A DNA stretch of 64,000 nt from Schistosoma haematobium (taxonomy: Eukaryota > Platyhelminthes > Trematoda > Strigeidida > Schistosomatidae). The position numbers and the translations under genes are program-made. Positions 45,509 through 60,254 of this stretch are shown here, piece after piece (the first letter of the stretch is position 1; each line of letters starts with the position of its first letter). The DNA is taken from the NCBI RefSeq assembly GCF_000699445.3, contig NC_067195.1, positions 10,840,287 through 10,904,286 of the forward strand, given 5' to 3'. The notes under the pieces were generated by a model, which was not told where the DNA came from, ran no database searches, and saw nothing but the letters and a program-made list of their open reading frames with translations.

Positions 45509-47615
45509 TGTAGTGACTCACGTTTATCACGAGAACACGACTGGTTTAATAAAAACAATTATTATTATAACCAACTGTACCAGTGTTTGTTTTAACGTGC
45601 TTTTGTTTGACTGTGCTAATGACAGCTATTTTGTGCTTCCGTTCTTTTACACACACTTCGATTGTAACTTCGCGCGAATTCGGTTACGTTCTGTAACCAA
45701 GCTTGTATCCTGGCACGATCTCGGTATCCTTTCGATGCCACGAGATCGCCAGCAAATACATATCTCGACTTGGTCCATTAATTGCCTTCTGGTATTTGGC
45801 TTCTCGGGGATTTTATGGAGTCATTTGGAACGAGCTTCTTACGCCTTCTGATCTATTTGGCACGTGTTTCTTGGTAGCGGTGTTCATAGTTAATCTCAAC
45901 TCGACGCCACGCTACAATTGGTGATCCCAAAGTTTGGGACACGCGACAATTGGTGACCCGTATTTTGGAACACGCCTCTGCTTCTGGTCAAATCTTCCAA
46001 AGAAGCCAATTCGGTGAGTCTATGATTTATCTATCCACGTCTGTCGTATATTTTCATATTTAATATATAATATACTCGACATGACGGATAACGATAAGAA
46101 TAGTATTAATATAATAGACTCCCATTTATGTGTACCGAACTCTTGTTACTTTTTATTCGCGTGACGATGAATTCCACGCTTTATTCGAGAAATTTTCCCT
46201 ATTATTTATTCTCCTCGCTGACCCGGCTGCTTGGTACGGAATGCATTCGCATACGCATTAACGTCTACCTCCCAGCATCAAATGGTTAAGTTGAACGGTT
46301 TCATTGCCAACTTAAAAGTGCTCTACGAGCACACGAGAACGACAACTGGTATGAAACCTTATCGCTCGTCCCCTTAGGTATTCGAACGAGCTTGAAGGCA
46401 GATATACAATGTTCCGCCGCTGAACTGGTATACGGCACGACATTGCGTCTGCCCGGAGAATTCACACCACGGAGCAGACCTAATTTCGGTAAATCAGACT
46501 ACGTCCATCGACTGTCTGCATTTATGCGAACGCTGTCTCCGGTGTCAACTCGAATACAACATCGACAGGTCGCTCTCTCTCGAGAGTTATCTACCTGTTC
46601 ACATGTCTTTGTACGAGTAGATTCGGTACGCAAACCTTTGCAACAACCTTACGAAGGCCCTTTTCGCGTGATCGCTCGTCACGAAAAGACCTTCAAGGTT
46701 GATCGACACGGCCGCGTCGAGATCGTCAGCATTGATCGTCTCAAACCAGCACACGTCGATGACAGTGCCCTATCTGATAACCTGAGATTCAATGCTAGAC
46801 CAAGCAAACCTACTAGCGGGATCCTCAAACCATCTTCAGGTCCCACGCTAGATACACCTGAGACCTCACTCTCACGTCCCAGTCAACAGCACGCGTCATC
46901 TGCACCGTCTACGGACGAGACGACAGTCTCACGTCCAGATCAGCAGACCACGCCGCCCTTGACTTCGGATGAGATTGCAGGCTCACGCGACGCGAACGAG
47001 ACTGCCGTCTCACGTTCCGGTCGCCGAGTACGTTTACCCGTACGCTTCCTCGACTAGTCGCACAGTCGACAACCGATACGGTGTAGGAATATTCCTATGC
47101 TACTTGCATGCTACACTCTTCTCTTTTTTTGATTCTCTTTTTGTTTCCTGAGCCCACGCCTTCGACCATCTCCGTTTGGTTCCGTCGACTTCAGTCAACT
47201 TTGGCGAAAGCTGGATTGGCCACCCACGCTCTTGTCAACGCACTCAGTCGATATATTGGTTTCGAATGCTTGGCATACGCTTGGTCTCGAACTTGGTCGT
47301 TATGGTCGCTTCTGGTTCATCGGCTCAACGTGGTTTCGTCCTACGTCTGCAGCGTTTCTGGTGCGCACTCCTACGAACGCCCTCTTCAGATTCTGGATAC
47401 AAACCACTCTGGTGTAGCATGCCAACTCAAGCAATAAATACAACACATCGCTCCTGGTACCGTTCTCCGAAAACGACCTTCGTTGGCAACTCGACGATCA
47501 ACGATCGCTTTCCTGTTCGCCAATTCTTCCGTCCTACAATCGCTCGTCAGCCGATCAGTCCCACGATTCAAACCGCTATTTATCGAAAGTGTAAACCCTT
47601 TCTAGCGGGGGCTCC
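45509..47615 (+). mobile_element. array unit 9 (2,107 bp)
   Basis: LTR 45509-45916; integrase tail frame 46392-47057. Three C and a T7 run with GATTCTC set it apart from units 6-8. Confidence 0.93.
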
Positions 47616-49722
47616 TGTAGTGACTCACGTTTATCACGAGAACACGACTGGTTTAATAAAAACAATTATTATTATAACCAACTGTACCAGTGTTTGTTTT
47701 AACGTGCTTTTGTTTGACTGTGCTAATGACAGCTATTTTGTGCTTCCATTCTTTTACACACACTTCGATTGTAACTTCGCGCGAATTCGGTTACGTTCTG
47801 TAACCAAGCTTGTATCCTGGCACGATCTCGGTATCCTTTCGATGCCACGAGATCGCCAGCAAATACATATCTCGACTTGGTCCATTAATTGCCTTCTGGT
47901 ATTTGGCTTCTCGGGGATTTTATGGAGTCATTTGGAACGAGCTTCTTACGCCTTCTGATCTATTTGGCACGTGTTTCTTGGTAGCGGTGTTCATAGTTAA
48001 TCTCAACTCGACGCCACGCTACAATTGGTGATCCCAAAGTTTGGGACACGCGACAATTGGTGACCCGTATTTTGGAACACGCCTCTGCTTCTGGTCAAAT
48101 CTTCCAAAGAAGCCAATTCGGTGAGTCTATGATTTATCTATCCACGTCTGTCGTATATTTTCATATTTAATATATAATATACTCGACATGACGGATAACG
48201 ATAAGAATAGTATTAATATAATAGACTCCCATTTATGTGTACCGAACTCTTGTTACTTTTTATTCGCGTGACGATGAATTCCACGCTTTATTCGAGAAAT
48301 TTTCCCTATTATTTATTCTCCTCGCTGACCCGGCTGCTTGGTACGGAATGCATTCGCATACGCATTAACGTCTACCTCCCAGCATCAAATGGTTAAGTTG
48401 AACGGTTTCATTGCCAACTTAAAAGTGCTCTACGAGCACACGAGAACGACAACTGGTATGAAACCTTATCGCTCGTCCCCTTAGGTATTCGAACGAGCTT
48501 GAAGGCAGATATACAATGTTCCGCCGCTGAACTGGTATACGGCACGACATTGCGTCTGCCCGGAGAATTCACACCACGGAGCAGACCTAATTTCGGTAAA
48601 TCAGACTACGTCCATCGACTGTCTGCATTTATGCGAACGCTGTCTCCGGTGTCAACTCGAATACAACATCGACAGGTCGCTCTCTCTCGAGAGTTATCTA
48701 CCTGTTCACATGTCTTTGTACGAGTAGATTCGGTACGCAAACCTTTGCAACAACCTTACGAAGGCCCTTTTCGCGTGATCGCTCGTCACGAAAAGACCTT
48801 CAAGGTTGATCGACACGGCCGCGTCGAGATCGTCAGCATTGATCGTCTCAAACCAGCACACGTCGATGACAGTGCCCTATCTGATAACCTGAGATTCAAT
48901 GCTAGACCAAGCAAACCTACTAGCGGGATCCTCAAACCATCTTCAGGTCCCACGCTAGATACACCTGAGACCTCACTCTCACGTCCCAGTCAACAGCACG
49001 CGTCATCTGCACCGTCTACGGACGAGACGACAGTCTCACGTCCAGATCAGCAGACCACGCCGCCCTTGACTTCGGATGAGATTGCAGGCTCACGCGACGC
49101 GAACGAGACTGCCGTCTCACGTTCCGGTCGCCGAGTACGTTTACCCGTACGCTTCCTCGACTAGTCGCACAGTCGACAACCGATACGGTGTAGGAATATT
49201 CCTATGCTACTTGCATGCTACACTCTTCTCTTTTTTTGATTCTCTTTTTGTTTCCTGAGCCCACGCCTTCGACCATCTCCGTTTGGTTCCGTCGACTTCA
49301 GTCAACTTTGGCGAAAGCTGGATTGGCCACCCACGCTCTTGTCAACGCACTCAGTCGATATATTGGTTTCGAATGCTTGGCATACGCTTGGTCTCGAACT
49401 TGGTCGTTATGGTCGCTTCTGGTTCATCGGCTCAACGTGGTTTCGTCCTACGTCTGCAGCGTTTCTGGTGCGCACTCCTACGAACGCCCTCTTCAGATTC
49501 TGGATACAAACCACTCTGGTGTAGCATGCCAACTCAAGCAATAAATACAACACATCGCTCCTGGTACCGTTCTCCGAAAACGACCTTCGTTGGCAACTCG
49601 ACGATCAACGATCGCTTTCCTGTTCGCCAATTCTTCCGTCCTACAATCGCTCGTCAGCCGATCAGTCCCACGATTCAAACCGCTATTTATCGAAAGTGTA
49701 AACCCTTTCTAGCGGGGGCTCC
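47616..49722 (+). mobile_element. array unit 10 (2,107 bp)
   Basis: LTR 47616-48023 carries CTTCCATTC in place of CTTCCGTTC, shared only with the LTR of unit 11; integrase tail frame 48499-49164. Internal markers equal unit 9. Confidence 0.93.
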
Positions 49723-51824
49723 TGTAGTGACTCACGTTTATCACGAGAACACGACTGGTTTAATAAAAACAATTATTATTATAACCAACTGTACCAGTGT
49801 TTGTTTTAACGTGCTTTTGTTTGACTGTGCTAATGACAGCTATTTTGTGCTTCCATTCTTTTACACACACTTCGATTGTAACTTCGCGCGAATTCGGTTA
49901 CGTTCTGTAACCAAGCTTGTATCCTGGCACGATCTCGGTATCCTTTCGATGCCACGAGATCGCCAGCAAATACATATCTCGACTTGGTCCATTAATTGCC
50001 TTCTGGTATTTGGCTTCTCGGGGATTTTATGGAGTCATTTGGAACGAGCTTCTTACGCCTTCTGATCTATTTGGCACGTGTTTCTTGGTAGCGGTGTTCA
50101 TAGTTAATCTCAACTCGACGCCACGCTACAATTGGTGATCCCAAAGTTTGGGACACGCGACAATTGGTGACCCGTATTTTGGAACACGCCTCTGCTTCTG
50201 GTCAAATCTTCCAAAGAAGCCAATTCGGTGAGTCTATGATTTATCTATCCACGTCTGTCGTATATTTTCATATTTAATATATAATATACTCGACATGACG
50301 GATAACGATAAGAATAGTATTAATATAATAGACTCCCATTTATGTGTACCGAACTCTTGTTACTTTTTATTCGCGTGACGATGAATTCCACGCTTTATTC
50401 GAGAAATTTTCCCCTATTATTTATTCTCCTCGCTGACCCGGCTGCTTGGTACGGAATGCATTCGCATACGCATTAACGTCTACCTCCCAGCATCAAATGG
50501 TTAAGTTGAACGGTTTCATTGCCAACTTAAAAGTGCTCTACGAGCACACGAGAACGACAACTGGTATGAAACCTTATCGCTCGTCCCCTTAGGTATTCGA
50601 ACGAGCTTGAAGGCAGATATACAATGTTCCGCCGCTGAACTGGTATACGGCACGACATTGCGTCTGCCCGGAGAATTCACACCACGGAGCAGACCTAATT
50701 TCGGTAAATCAGACTACGTCCATCGACTGTCTGCATTTATGCGAACGCTGTCTCCGGTGTCAACTCGAATACAACATCGACAGGTCGCTCTCTCTCGAGA
50801 GTTATCTACCTGTTCACATGTCTTTGTACGAGTAGATTCGGTACGCAAACCTTTGCAACAACCTTACGAAGGCCCTTTTCGCGTGATCGCTCGTCACGAA
50901 AAGACCTTCAAGGTTGATCGACACGGCCGCGTCGAGATCGTCAGCATTGATCGTCTCAAACCAGCACACGTCGATGACAGTGCCCTATCTGATAACCTGA
51001 GATTCAATGCTAGACCAAGCAAACCTACTAGCGGGATCCTCAAACCATCTTCAGGTCCCACGCTAGATACACCTGAGACCTCACGTCCCAGTCAACAGCA
51101 CGCGTCATCTGCACCGTCTACGGACGAGACGACAGTCTCACGTCCAGATCAGCAGACCACGCCGCCCTTGACTTCGGATGAGATTGCAGGCTCACGCGAC
51201 GCGAACGAGACTGCCGTCTCACGTTCCGGTCGCCGAGTACGTTTACCCGTACGCTTCCTCGACTAGTCGCACAGTCGACAACCGATACGGTGTAGGAATA
51301 TTCCTATGCTACTTGCATGCTACACTCTTCTCTTTTTTTGATTTTCTTTTTGTTTCCTGAGCCCACGCCTTCGACCATCTCCGTTTGGTTCCGTCGACTT
51401 CAGTCAACTTTGGCGAAAGCTGGATTGGCCACCCACGCTCTTGTCAACGCACTCAGTCGATATATTGGTTTCGAATGCTTGGCATACGCTTGGTCTCGAA
51501 CTTGGTCGTTATGGTCGCTTCTGGTTCATCGGCTCAACGTGGTTTCGTCCTACGTCTGCAGCGTTTCTGGTGCGCACTCCTACGAACGCCCTCTTCAGAT
51601 TCTGGATACAAACCACTCTGGTGTAGCATGCCAACTCAAGCAATAAATACAACACATCGCTCCTGGTACCGTTCTCCGAAAACGACCTTCGTTGGCAACT
51701 CGACGATCAACGATCGCTTTCCTGTTCGCCAATTCTTCCGTCCTACAATCGCTCGTCAGCCGATCAGTCCCACGATTCAAACCGCTATTTATCGAAAGTG
51801 TAAACCCTTTCTAGCGGGGGCTCC
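49723..51824 (+). mobile_element. array unit 11 (2,102 bp, shortest)
   Basis: LTR 49723-50130 (CTTCCATTC). A 6-bp in-frame deletion in the Ser/Thr-rich tail (GACCTCACGTCC) gives a 219-codon frame, 50607-51266. Combines T7 with GATTTTC, a mix not seen elsewhere. Confidence 0.93.
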
Positions 51825-53929
51825 TGTAGTGACTCACGTTTATCACGAGAACACGACTGGTTTAATAAAAACAATTATTATTATAACCAACTGTACCAGT
51901 GTTTGTTTTAACGTGCTTTTGTTTGACTGTGCTAATGACAGCTATTTTGTGCTTCCGTTCTTTTACACACACTTCGATTGTAACTTCGCGCGAATTCGGT
52001 TACGTTCTGTAACCAAGCTTGTATCCTGGCACGATCTCGGTATCCTTTCGATGCCACGAGATCGCCAGCAAATACATATCTCGACTTGGTCCATTAATTG
52101 CCTTCTGGTATTTGGCTTCTCGGGGATTTTATGGAGTCATTTGGAACGAGCTTCTTACGCCTTCTGATCTATTTGGCACGTGTTTCTTGGTAGCGGTGTT
52201 CATAGTTAATCTCAACTCGACGCCACGCTACAATTGGTGATCCCAAAGTTTGGGACACGCGACAATTGGTGACCCGTATTTTGGAACACGCCTCTGCTTC
52301 TGGTCAAATCTTCCAAAGAAGCCAATTCGGTGAGTCTATGATTTATCTATCCACGTCTGTCGTATATTTTCATATTTAATATATAATATACTCGACATGA
52401 CGGATAACGATAAGAATAGTATTAATATAATAGACTCCCATTTATGTGTACCGAACTCTTGTTACTTTTTATTCGCGTGACGATGAATTCCACGCTTTAT
52501 TCGAGAAATTTTCCCCTATTATTTATTCTCCTCGCTGACCCGGCTGCTTGGTACGGAATGCATTCGCATACGCATTAACGTCTACCTCCCAGCATCAAAT
52601 GGTTAAGTTGAACGGTTTCATTGCCAACTTAAAAGTGCTCTACGAGCACACGAGAACGACAACTGGTATGAAACCTTATCGCTCGTCCCCTTAGGTATTC
52701 GAACGAGCTTGAAGGCAGATATACAATGTTCCGCCGCTGAACTGGTATACGGCACGACATTGCGTCTGCCCGGAGAATTCACACCACGGAGCAGACCTAA
52801 TTTCGGTAAATCAGACTACGTCCATCGACTGTCTGCATTTATGCGAACGCTGTCTCCGGTGTCAACTCGAATACAACATCGACAGGTCGCTCTCTCTCGA
52901 GAGTTATCTACCTGTTCACATGTCTTTGTACGAGTAGATTCGGTACGCAAACCTTTGCAACAACCTTACGAAGGCCCTTTTCGCGTGATCGCTCGTCACG
53001 AAAAGACCTTCAAGGTTGATCGACACGGCCGCGTCGAGATCGTCAGCATTGATCGTCTCAAACCAGCACACGTCGATGACAGTGCCCTATCTGATAACCT
53101 GAGATTCAATGCTAGACCAAGCAAACCTACTAGCGGGATCCTCAAACCATCTTCAGGTCCCACGCTAGATACACCTGAGACCTCACTCACGTCCCAGTCA
53201 ACAGCACGCGTCATCTGCACCGTCTACGGACGAGACGACAGTCTCACGTCCAGATCAGCAGACCACGCCGCCCTTGACTTCGGATGAGATTGCAGGCTCA
53301 CGCGACGCGAACGAGACTGCCGTCTCACGTTCCGGTCGCCGAGTACGTTTACCCGTACGCTTCCTCGACTAGTCGCACAGTCGACAACCGATACGGTGTA
53401 GGAATATTCCTATGCTACTTGCATGCTACACTCTTCTCTTTTTTGATTCTCTTTTTGTTTCCTGAGCCCACGCCTTCGACCATCTCCGTTTGGTTCCGTC
53501 GACTTCAGTCAACTTTGGCGAAAGCTGGATTGGCCACCCACGCTCTTGTCAACGCACTCAGTCGATATATTGGTTTCGAATGCTTGGCATACGCTTGGTC
53601 TCGAACTTGGTCGTTATGGTCGCTTCTGGTTCATCGGCTCAACGTGGTTTCGTCCTACGTCTGCAGCGTTTCTGGTGCGCACTCCTACGAACGCCCTCTT
53701 CAGATTCTGGATACAAACCACTCTGGTGTAGCATGCCAACTCAATCAATAAATACAACACATCGCTCCTGGTACCGTTCTCCGAAAACGACCTTCGTTGG
53801 CAACTCGACGATTAACGATCGCTTTCCTGTTCGCCAATTCTTCCGTCCTACAATCGCTCGTCAGCCGATCAGTCCCACGATTCAAACCGCTATTTATCGA
53901 AAGTGTAAACCCTTTCTAGCGGGGGCTCC
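51825..53929 (+). mobile_element. array unit 12 (2,105 bp)
   Basis: LTR 51825-52232. 2-bp deletion, frame 52709-53287 (192 codons). A transition unit: it keeps Ser and CTTGGTCG but returns to TCAATCAATAA and GATTAACG. Confidence 0.93.
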
Positions 53930-56036
53930 TGTAGTGACTCACGTTTATCACGAGAACACGACTGGTTTAATAAAAACAATTATTATTATAACCAACTGTA
54001 CCAGTGTTTGTTTTAACGTGCTTTTGTTTGACTGTGCTAATGACAGCTATTTTGTGCTTCCGTTCTTTTACACACACTTCGATTGTAACTTCGCGCGAAT
54101 TCGGTTACGTTCTGTAACCAAGCTTGTATCCTGGCACGATCTCGGTATCCTTTCGATGCCACGAGATCGCCAGCAAATACATATCTCGATTTGGTCCATT
54201 AATTGCCTTCTGGTATTTGGCTTCTCGGGGATTTTATGGAGTCATTTGGAACGAGCTTCTTACGCCTTCTGATCTATTTGGCACGTGTTTCTTGGTAGCG
54301 GTGTTCATAGTTAATCTCAACTCGACGCCACGCTACAATTGGTGATCCCAAAGTTTGGGACACGCGACAATTGGTGACCCGTATTTTGGAACACGCCTCT
54401 GCTTCTGGTCAAATCTTCCAAAGAAGCCAATTCGGTGAGTCTATGATTTATCTATCCACGTCTGTCGTATATTTTCATATTTAATATATAATATACTCGA
54501 CATGACGGATAACGATAAGAATAGTATTAATATAATAGACTCCCATTTATGTGTACCGAACTCTTGTTACTTTTTATTCGCGTGACGATGAATTCCACGC
54601 TTTATTCGAGAAATTTTCCCCTATTATTTATTCTCCTCGCTGACCCGGCTGCTTGGTACGGAATGCATTCGCATACGCATTAACGTCTACCTCCCAGCAT
54701 CAAATGGTTAAGTTGAACGGTTTCATTGCCAACTTAAAAGTGCTCTACGAGCACACGAGAACGACAACTGGTATGAAACCTTATCGCTCGTCCCCTTAGG
54801 TATTCGAACGAGCTTGAAGGCAGATATACAATGTTCCGCCGCTGAACTGGTATACGGCACGACATTGCGTCTGCCCGGAGAATTCACACCACGGAGCAGA
54901 CCTAATTTCGGTAAATCAGACTACGTCCATCGACTGTCTGCATTTATGCGAACGCTGTCTCCGGTGTCAACTCGAATACAACATCGACAGGTCGCTCTCT
55001 CTCGAGAGTTATCTACCTGTTCACATGTCTTTGTACGAGTAGATTCGGTACGCAAACCTTTGCAACAACCTTACGAAGGCCCTTTTCGCGTGATCGCTCG
55101 TCACGAAAAGACCTTCAAGGTTGATCGACACGGCCGCGTCGAGATCGTCAGCATTGATCGTCTCAAACCAGCACACGTCGATGACTGTGCCCTATCTGAT
55201 AACCTGAGATTCAATGCTAGACCAAGCAAACCTACTAGCGGGATCCTCAAACCATCTTCAGGTCCCACGCTAGATACACCTGAGACCTCACTCTCACGTC
55301 CCAGTCAACAGCACGCGTCATCTGCACCGTCTACGGACGAGACGACAGTCTCACGTCCAGATCAGCAGACCACGCCGCCCTTGACTTCGGATGAGATTGC
55401 AGGCTCACGCGACGCGAACGAGACTGCCGTCTCACGTTCCGGTCGCCGAGTACGTTTACCCGTACGCTTCCTCGACTAGTCGCACAGTCGACAACCGATA
55501 CGGTGTAGGAATATTCCTATGCTACTTGCATGCTACACTCTTCTCTTTTTTGATTCTCTTTTTGTTTCCTGAGCCCACGCCTTCGACCATCTCCGTTTGG
55601 TTCCGTCGACTTCAGTCAACTTTGGCGAAAGCTGGATTGGCCACCCACGCTCTTGTCAACGCACTCAGTCGATATATTGGTTTCGAATGCTTGGCATACG
55701 CTTGGTCTCGAACTTGATCGTTATGGTCGCTTCTGGTTCATCGGCTCAACGTGGTTTCGTCCTACGTCTGCAGCGTTTCTGGTGCGCACTCCTACGAACG
55801 CCCTCTTCAGATTCTGGATACAAACCACTCTGGTGTAGCATGCCAACTCAATCAATAAATACAACACATCGCTCCTGGTACCGTTCTCCGAAAACGACCT
55901 TCGTTGGCAACTCGACGATTAACGATCGCTTTCCTGTTCGCCAATTCTTCCGTCCTACAATCGCTCGTCAGCCGATCAGTCCCACGATTCAAACCGCTAT
56001 TTATCGAAAGTGTAAACCCTTTCTAGCGGGGGCTCC
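53930..56036 (+). mobile_element. array unit 13 (2,107 bp)
   Basis: LTR 53930-54337, back to CTCGATTTGG; integrase tail frame 54814-55479. All markers equal unit 2. Confidence 0.93.
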
Positions 56037-58145
56037 TGTAGTGACTCACGTTTATCACGAGAACACGACTGGTTTAATAAAAACAATTATTATTATAACC
56101 AACTGTACCAGTGTTTGTTTTAACGTGCTTTTGTTTGACTGTGCTAATGACAGCTATTTTGTGCTTCCGTTCTTTTTACACACACTTCGATTGTAACTTC
56201 GCGCGAATTCGGTTACGTTCTGTAACCAAGCTTGTATCCTGGCACGATCTCGGTATCCTTTCGATGCCACGAGATCGCCAGCAAATACATATCTCGATTT
56301 GGTCCATTAATTGCCTTCTGGTATTTGGCTTCTCGGGGATTTTATGGAGTCATTTGGAACGAGCTTCTTACGCCTTCTGATCTATTTGGCACGTGTTTCT
56401 TGGTAGCGGTGTTCATAGTTAATCTCAACTCGACGCCACGCTACAATTGGTGATCCCAAAGTTTGGGACACGCGACAATTGGTGACCCGTATTTTGGAAC
56501 ACGCCTCTGCTTCTGGTCAAATCTTCCAAAGAAGCCAATTCGGTGAGTCTATGATTTATCTATCCACGTCTGTCGTATATTTTCATATTTAATATATAAT
56601 ATACTCGACATGACGGATAACGATAAGAATAGTATTAATATAATAGACTCCCATTTATGTGTACCGAACTCTTGTTACTTTTTATTCGCGTGACGATGAA
56701 TTCCACGCTTTATTCGAGAAATTTTCCCCTATTATTTATTCTCCTCGCTGACCCGGCTGCTTGGTACGGAATGCATTCGCATACGCATTAACGTCTACCT
56801 CCCAGCATCAAATGGTTAAGTTGAACGGTTTCATTGCCAACTTAAAAGTGCTCTACGAGCACACGAGAACGACAACTGGTATGAAACCTTATCGCTCGTC
56901 CCCTTAGGTATTCGAACGAGCTTGAAGGCAGATATACAATGTTCCGCCGCTGAACTGGTATACGGCACGACATTGCGTCTGCCCGGAGAATTCACACCAC
57001 GGAGCAGACCTAATTTCGGTAAATCAGACTACGTCCATCGACTGTCTGCATTTATGCGAACGCTGTCTCCGGTGTCAACTCGAATACAACATCGACAGGT
57101 CGCTCTCTCTCGAGAGTTATCTACCTGTTCACATGTCTTTGTACGAGTAGATTCGGTACGCAAACCTTTGCAACAACCTTACGAAGGCCCTTTTCGCGTG
57201 ATCGCTCGTCACGAAAAGACCTTCAAGGTTGATCGACACGGCCGCGTCGAGATCGTCAGCATTGATCGTCTCAAACCAGCACACGTCGATGACTGTGCCC
57301 TATCTGATAACCTGAGATTCAATGCTAGACCAAGCAAACCTACTAGCGGGATCCTCAAACCATCTTCAGGTCCCACACTAGATACACCTGAGACCTCACT
57401 CTCACGTCCCAGTCAACAGCACGCGTCATCTGCACCGTCTACGGACGAGACGACAGTCTCACGTCCAGATCAGCAGACCACGCCGCCCTTGACTTCGGAT
57501 GAGATTGCAGGCTCACGCGACGCGAACGAGACTGCCGTCTCACGTTCCGGTCGCCGAGTACGTTTACCCGTACGCTTCCTCGACTAGTCGCACAGTCGAC
57601 AACCGATACGGTGTAGGAATATTCCTATGCTACTTGCATGCTACACTCTTCTCTTTTTTTGATTCTCTTTTTGTTTCCTGAGCCCACGCCTTCGACCATC
57701 TCCGTTTGGTTCCGTCGACTTCAGTCAACTTTGGCGAAAGCTGGATTGGCCACCCACGCTCTTGTCAACGCACTCAGTCGATATATTGGTTTCGAATGCT
57801 TGGCATACGCTTGGTCTCGAACTTGATCGTTATGGTCGCTTCTGGTTCATCGGCTCAACGTGGTTTCGTCCTACGTCTGCAGCGTTTCTGGTGCGCACTC
57901 CTACGAACGCCCTCTTCAGATTCTGGATACAAACCACTCTGGTGTAGCATGCCAACTCAATCAATAAATACAACACATCGCTCCTGGTACCGTTCTCCGA
58001 AAACGACCTTCGTTGGCAACTCGACGATTAACGATCGCTTTCCTGTTCGCCAATTCTTCCGTCCTACAATCGCTCGTCAGCCGATCAGTCCCACGATTCA
58101 AACCGCTATTTATCGAAAGTGTAAACCCTTTCTAGCGGGGGCTCC
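56037..58145 (+). mobile_element. array unit 14 (2,109 bp)
   Basis: LTR 56037-56445 with the extra T; integrase tail frame 56922-57587. All markers equal unit 3. Confidence 0.93.
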
Positions 58146-60254
58146 TGTAGTGACTCACGTTTATCACGAGAACACGACTGGTTTAATAAAAACAATTATT
58201 ATTATAACCAACTGTACCAGTGTTTGTTTTAACGTGCTTTTGTTTGACTGTGCTAATGACAGCTATTTTGTGCTTCCGTTCTTTTTACACACACTTCGAT
58301 TGTAACTTCGCGCGAATTCGGTTACGTTCTGTAACCAAGCTTGTATCCTGGCACGATCTCGGTATCCTTTCGATGCCACGAGATCGCCAGCAAATACATA
58401 TCTCGATTTGGTCCATTAATTGCCTTCTGGTATTTGGCTTCTCGGGGATTTTATGGAGTCATTTGGAACGAGCTTCTTACGCCTTCTGATCTATTTGGCA
58501 CGTGTTTCTTGGTAGCGGTGTTCATAGTTAATCTCAACTCGACGCCACGCTACAATTGGTGATCCCAAAGTTTGGGACACGCGACAATTGGTGACCCGTA
58601 TTTTGGAACACGCCTCTGCTTCTGGTCAAATCTTCCAAAGAAGCCAATTCGGTGAGTCTATGATTTATCTATCCACGTCTGTCGTATATTTTCATATTTA
58701 ATATATAATATACTCGACATGACGGATAACGATAAGAATAGTATTAATATAATAGACTCCCATTTATGTGTACCGAACTCTTGTTACTTTTTATTCGCGT
58801 GACGATGAATTCCACGCTTTATTCGAGAAATTTTCCCCTATTATTTATTCTCCTCGCTGACCCGGCTGCTTGGTACGGAATGCATTCGCATACGCATTAA
58901 CGTCTACCTCCCAGCATCAAATGGTTAAGTTGAACGGTTTCATTGCCAACTTAAAAGTGCTCTACGAGCACACGAGAACGACAACTGGTATGAAACCTTA
59001 TCGCTCGTCCCCTTAGGTATTCGAACGAGCTTGAAGGCAGATATACAATGTTCCGCCGCTGAACTGGTATACGGCACGACATTGCGTCTGCCCGGAGAAT
59101 TCACACCACGGAGCAGACCTAATTTCGGTAAATCAGACTACGTCCATCGACTGTCTGCATTTATGCGAACGCTGTCTCCGGTGTCAACTCGAATACAACA
59201 TCGACAGGTCGCTCTCTCTCGAGAGTTATCTACCTGTTCACATGTCTTTGTACGAGTAGATTCGGTACGCAAACCTTTGCAACAACCTTACGAAGGCCCT
59301 TTTCGCGTGATCGCTCGTCACGAAAAGACCTTCAAGGTTGATCGACACGGCCGCGTCGAGATCGTCAGCATTGATCGTCTCAAACCAGCACACGTCGATG
59401 ACTGTGCCCTATCTGATAACCTGAGATTCAATGCTAGACCAAGCAAACCTACTAGCGGGATCCTCAAACCATCTTCAGGTCCCACACTAGATACACCTGA
59501 GACCTCACTCTCACGTCCCAGTCAACAGCACGCGTCATCTGCACCGTCTACGGACGAGACGACAGTCTCACGTCCAGATCAGCAGACCACGCCGCCCTTG
59601 ACTTCGGATGAGATTGCAGGCTCACGCGACGCGAACGAGACTGCCGTCTCACGTTCCGGTCGCCGAGTACGTTTACCCGTACGCTTCCTCGACTAGTCGC
59701 ACAGTCGACAACCGATACGGTGTAGGAATATTCCTATGCTACTTGCATGCTACACTCTTCTCTTTTTTTGATTCTCTTTTTGTTTCCTGAGCCCACGCCT
59801 TCGACCATCTCCGTTTGGTTCCGTCGACTTCAGTCAACTTTGGCGAAAGCTGGATTGGCCACCCACGCTCTTGTCAACGCACTCAGTCGATATATTGGTT
59901 TCGAATGCTTGGCATACGCTTGGTCTCGAACTTGATCGTTATGGTCGCTTCTGGTTCATCGGCTCAACGTGGTTTCGTCCTACGTCTGCAGCGTTTCTGG
60001 TGCGCACTCCTACGAACGCCCTCTTCAGATTCTGGATACAAACCACTCTGGTGTAGCATGCCAACTCAATCAATAAATACAACACATCGCTCCTGGTACC
60101 GTTCTCCGAAAACGACCTTCGTTGGCAACTCGACGATTAACGATCGCTTTCCTGTTCGCCAATTCTTCCGTCCTACAATCGCTCGTCAGCCGATCAGTCC
60201 CACGATTCAAACCGCTATTTATCGAAAGTGTAAACCCTTTCTAGCGGGGGCTCC
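58146..60254 (+). mobile_element. array unit 15 (2,109 bp)
   Basis: LTR 58146-58554 with the extra T; integrase tail frame 59031-59696. Markers identical to unit 14, so the two look like a recent duplicate. Confidence 0.93.
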